Shown: positions 5,766-7,784 of the stretch, in pieces
Position numbering within the stretch: the stretch's first letter is position 1
Layout of the letters: each line of letters starts with the position of its first letter
Origin: a bacterium
GTDB lineage: Bacteria; JACRDZ01; JAJRWM01
Length of the DNA: 7,784 bases
Reading direction: 5' to 3'
NCBI GenBank assembly: GCA_024276815.1
Contig: JAJRWM010000206.1
Span: 1-7,784 of the forward strand
Notes under the pieces: model-generated
What the model saw: the letters and a program-made list of their open reading frames with translations, nothing else
What the model was told of the DNA's origin: nothing
The model's database searches: none
Position numbers and translations under genes: made by a program

Positions 5766-7784
5766 TTACTGAAAATCAGCTTGGCGGGCTTCCTCAATGA
5801 CCTCTTTTAACTCCGGAGGCACCAGGCGTTGATTAGCGATAAACCATCGGTATATCCTCTTTATTTCAGGCGAACCGGTCCGCTTGTAAACCTGGATCAG
5901 GTTGTAATAGGCATAGACATAGTCCGGTTTAATCTCGATCGCCCGCAAAAGATAATTTTCCGCTTTCCGATATGATTTTTTCGCCAAAGCGATCCCGGCT
6001 AGATTATTCAAGGCAAAAACATCGTCAGACTTGATTTGTAACGTGAGAGAATAATATTTGACCGCCTTCTCGTAATTTTTTAAATAATACTGGTATATTT
6101 TACCCATCCTGTAAGCCGCCTGAAAAGAGCCGGGATCGTACTCCAGAGCCTTTTGGTAATTAATCAGCGCCTTCTCAAAATCCCGGTCGGCCTCGAAAAG
6201 ATTGGCCCGATACAGGTAGGCCCGGTGGTTTTCCGGGTCAAGCTGCAAACTGCGCTCCAGTTCCCGGAAAACTTCGCCGCGGTCAGGGTCAGAGAGCAGG
6301 TACTCCAACGATTCCCGCAGGGGGCGGAGATGTTTAAATTGATTCGCCGCGATCAGTCCTTGGTTCCGGGGCGTGTTTTTCAGATAAAGCACCGAAATAT
6401 CATCCCAGAAAACCAGCCGCCATTCTGAGTAGGGAAAATACTCTGAATCAAACCGCTTCGCCCCATCGGGTAGTTTATTCCAGAGGACGAAATCAAGGCT
6501 GTATTTGTTCACCAGTTTTTTTAAGCTGAGGGGAGATTTAAACGCCTGTTTGTATTCCAGAAAAGGTGTGTTATATCTTAACTGCCGGCCGTCAATAAAA
6601 GTTTTTTGCGGATATAAAACCCAGTCCAGGTAGCCCCCCCAGTAATAGAGGTTAAGCCCTCTTTGGTCGGATAAATTATTTTTAATGAACCGGGCCGCTT
6701 TGATCGGGTAATGCCGGCTGTTGATACTCAGCGAAAGAGGATTCAGTCGTTCGCTGTCCAGCCGGCTATAAACGGCCCAGCCGCCGATGGTCAAAAAAGT
6801 AATAACGAGCAAGGTAAACAGCGTCTTGTTTTTAACCGTGATCTCCTTTCCGGGAAAGTTGTTGATATATATGGGCGCCGCGATTATCAGAAACATGCCG
6901 CCCAGCCTGATATGTTTGATACTCATAAGACCAAAGACCAGCAGCAGCATGATCGAACTGTACTTGTGTTTTTTTAATAATTGAAACAGAATGATCGGCA
7001 GCAACGCCAGGAACAGGCCGTACGGTCCCAGATATTCATTCATCGAAGCTGAAACATACTCGGTGATTTGTCCGGCCTGGTAGATATGAGACGGTACGCT
7101 CAGGAGCTTCAAGGGATAGATAACCGCTTGATACGAGTAAGGATTAATTAGTGAGGCCAGGATTACCACAACAACGGCCGCGGTTACTTTTTTCAGCGGT
7201 GGAGCAGGCTGTTTATGCAGGTAAACCCTGGTGATATACTCGGCGAAATAGGCGCCGGCCACAGCGTAGGCGAAAATAATATTGCCATGGGAATTAACCC
7301 AGATGATGGTGACGAGGGCCAGCAAAAACAGATATGATCTGATTTTCCGCCGGGCGACTATCTGGTCCAGAAGATAAATCAATGGCGTTACCAGGACATA
7401 GGTCACGATATTCGGCCGGGCGACAAAACGGAAATTAGCCCCGACGTACGCGGCGATGATGACGAAAAAAGCCAGCAAGGTATTCCGGCGGTCAGTCGTC
7501 ACAACATGATATATATTAATAAAGATCAGACTGACGATAAGGGCCTTGGTAATGATTAACAAGCTTACCCCGCCCAAGGTAAAGACCAGGTAAAATAAAA
7601 CCTGGGTCAGCCAGTAGGGGGAGATCCAGGCCGAGTTATCACTGGTAAAATTAAACACGTCCGTTGTGGGAATTTGACCGGTGTTTAATATATACCGACC
7701 GGAGGCCAGATGCCACCAGAAGTCGAAACTGCTCAGGGAATGGCAGGCGAACACCGCCATAAAAACAAAAGTCAGCAACCATAA
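5766..7784 (-). CDS. Polytopic membrane protein, GT-C-like, with C-terminal TPR domain (5' partial)
   Basis: The frame stays open to the window edge, so the true start lies beyond 7784; at least 672 residues are present (numbering from the TTG at 7778). The N-terminal half (about 1-340) has roughly nine to ten hydrophobic helices. The first loop carries FDFWWHLASGRYI (18-30), followed by a WISPYWLTQ motif (51-59). A soluble, probably periplasmic region has WGGYLDW (380-386), FIDGRQLRY (394-402) and FWDDISVLYL (457-466). Residues about 500-650 hold three to four TPRs. This layout recurs in uncharacterised bacterial membrane proteins; the acidic first loop and helix-rich body resemble GT-C lipid-linked-sugar glycosyltransferases, which is inference. 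A role in cell-envelope sugar or protein modification is possible, with the TPR domain binding partners. No convincing terminator follows it. Confidence 0.85.
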   Translation of the reverse strand, partial: LWLLTFVFMAVFACHSLSSFDFWWHLASGRYILNTGQIPTTDVFNFTSDNSAWISPYWLTQVLFYLVFTLGGVSLLIITKALIVSLIFINIYHVVTTDRRNTLLAFFVIIAAYVGANFRFVARPNIVTYVLVTPLIYLLDQIVARRKIRSYLFLLALVTIIWVNSHGNIIFAYAVAGAYFAEYITRVYLHKQPAPPLKKVTAAVVVVILASLINPYSYQAVIYPLKLLSVPSHIYQAGQITEYVSASMNEYLGPYGLFLALLPIILFQLLKKHKYSSIMLLLVFGLMSIKHIRLGGMFLIIAAPIYINNFPGKEITVKNKTLFTLLVITFLTIGGWAVYSRLDSERLNPLSLSINSRHYPIKAARFIKNNLSDQRGLNLYYWGGYLDWVLYPQKTFIDGRQLRYNTPFLEYKQAFKSPLSLKKLVNKYSLDFVLWNKLPDGAKRFDSEYFPYSEWRLVFWDDISVLYLKNTPRNQGLIAANQFKHLRPLRESLEYLLSDPDRGEVFRELERSLQLDPENHRAYLYRANLFEADRDFEKALINYQKALEYDPGSFQAAYRMGKIYQYYLKNYEKAVKYYSLTLQIKSDDVFALNNLAGIALAKKSYRKAENYLLRAIEIKPDYVYAYYNLIQVYKRTGSPEIKRIYRWFIANQRLVPPELKEVIEEARQADFQ

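Overview
The window looks bacterial and fits a Gram-negative-type lineage that uses sigma-54. It carries an NtrC-type sigma-54 activator, a close match to a -24/-12 promoter, good Shine-Dalgarno sites, a Sec-type signal peptide, a kinesin-light-chain-type TPR protein and a large polytopic membrane/TPR protein of the kind common in Desulfobacterota, Omnitrophota and similar environmental lineages. I cannot assign a phylum, and a sigma-54-using Firmicute is also possible.

Layout. The left half is plus strand: a small secreted beta-rich protein of unknown function (261-758) with its own intrinsic terminator; a 406-base intergenic stretch with hairpins, short repeats and an extended -10 promoter; an NtrC-family response regulator (1165-2523); a regulatory region; and a 100-residue ribbon-helix-helix protein (2769-3071). 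The right half is minus strand: a phage-type terminase large subunit (3118-4521) convergent with the ribbon-helix-helix gene, a six-repeat TPR protein (4673-5545), and a membrane protein with a C-terminal TPR domain whose 5' end runs off the window.

The most interesting part is 2520-4560. Directly after the response regulator gene lie two 16-bp dyads of the same type (GCGCAA-N4-TTGCRC), 44 bp apart, about 133 and 177 bp upstream of the predicted start of a near-consensus sigma-54 promoter. This is textbook enhancer geometry, and it implies (inference) that the neighbouring regulator activates the ribbon-helix-helix gene. That gene faces an apparently complete terminase large subunit with both ATPase and nuclease motifs. 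No portal, capsid, small terminase, integrase or lysis gene is visible. Two stable hairpins fill the convergent junction, and a 14-bp dyad lies just upstream of the terminase start. Possible readings are a domesticated packaging motor under sigma-54 control, a prophage remnant, or an unrelated neighbour pair. The sequence alone does not decide between them.

The other genes look like ordinary accessory or housekeeping content and show no obvious functional link to the terminase locus.
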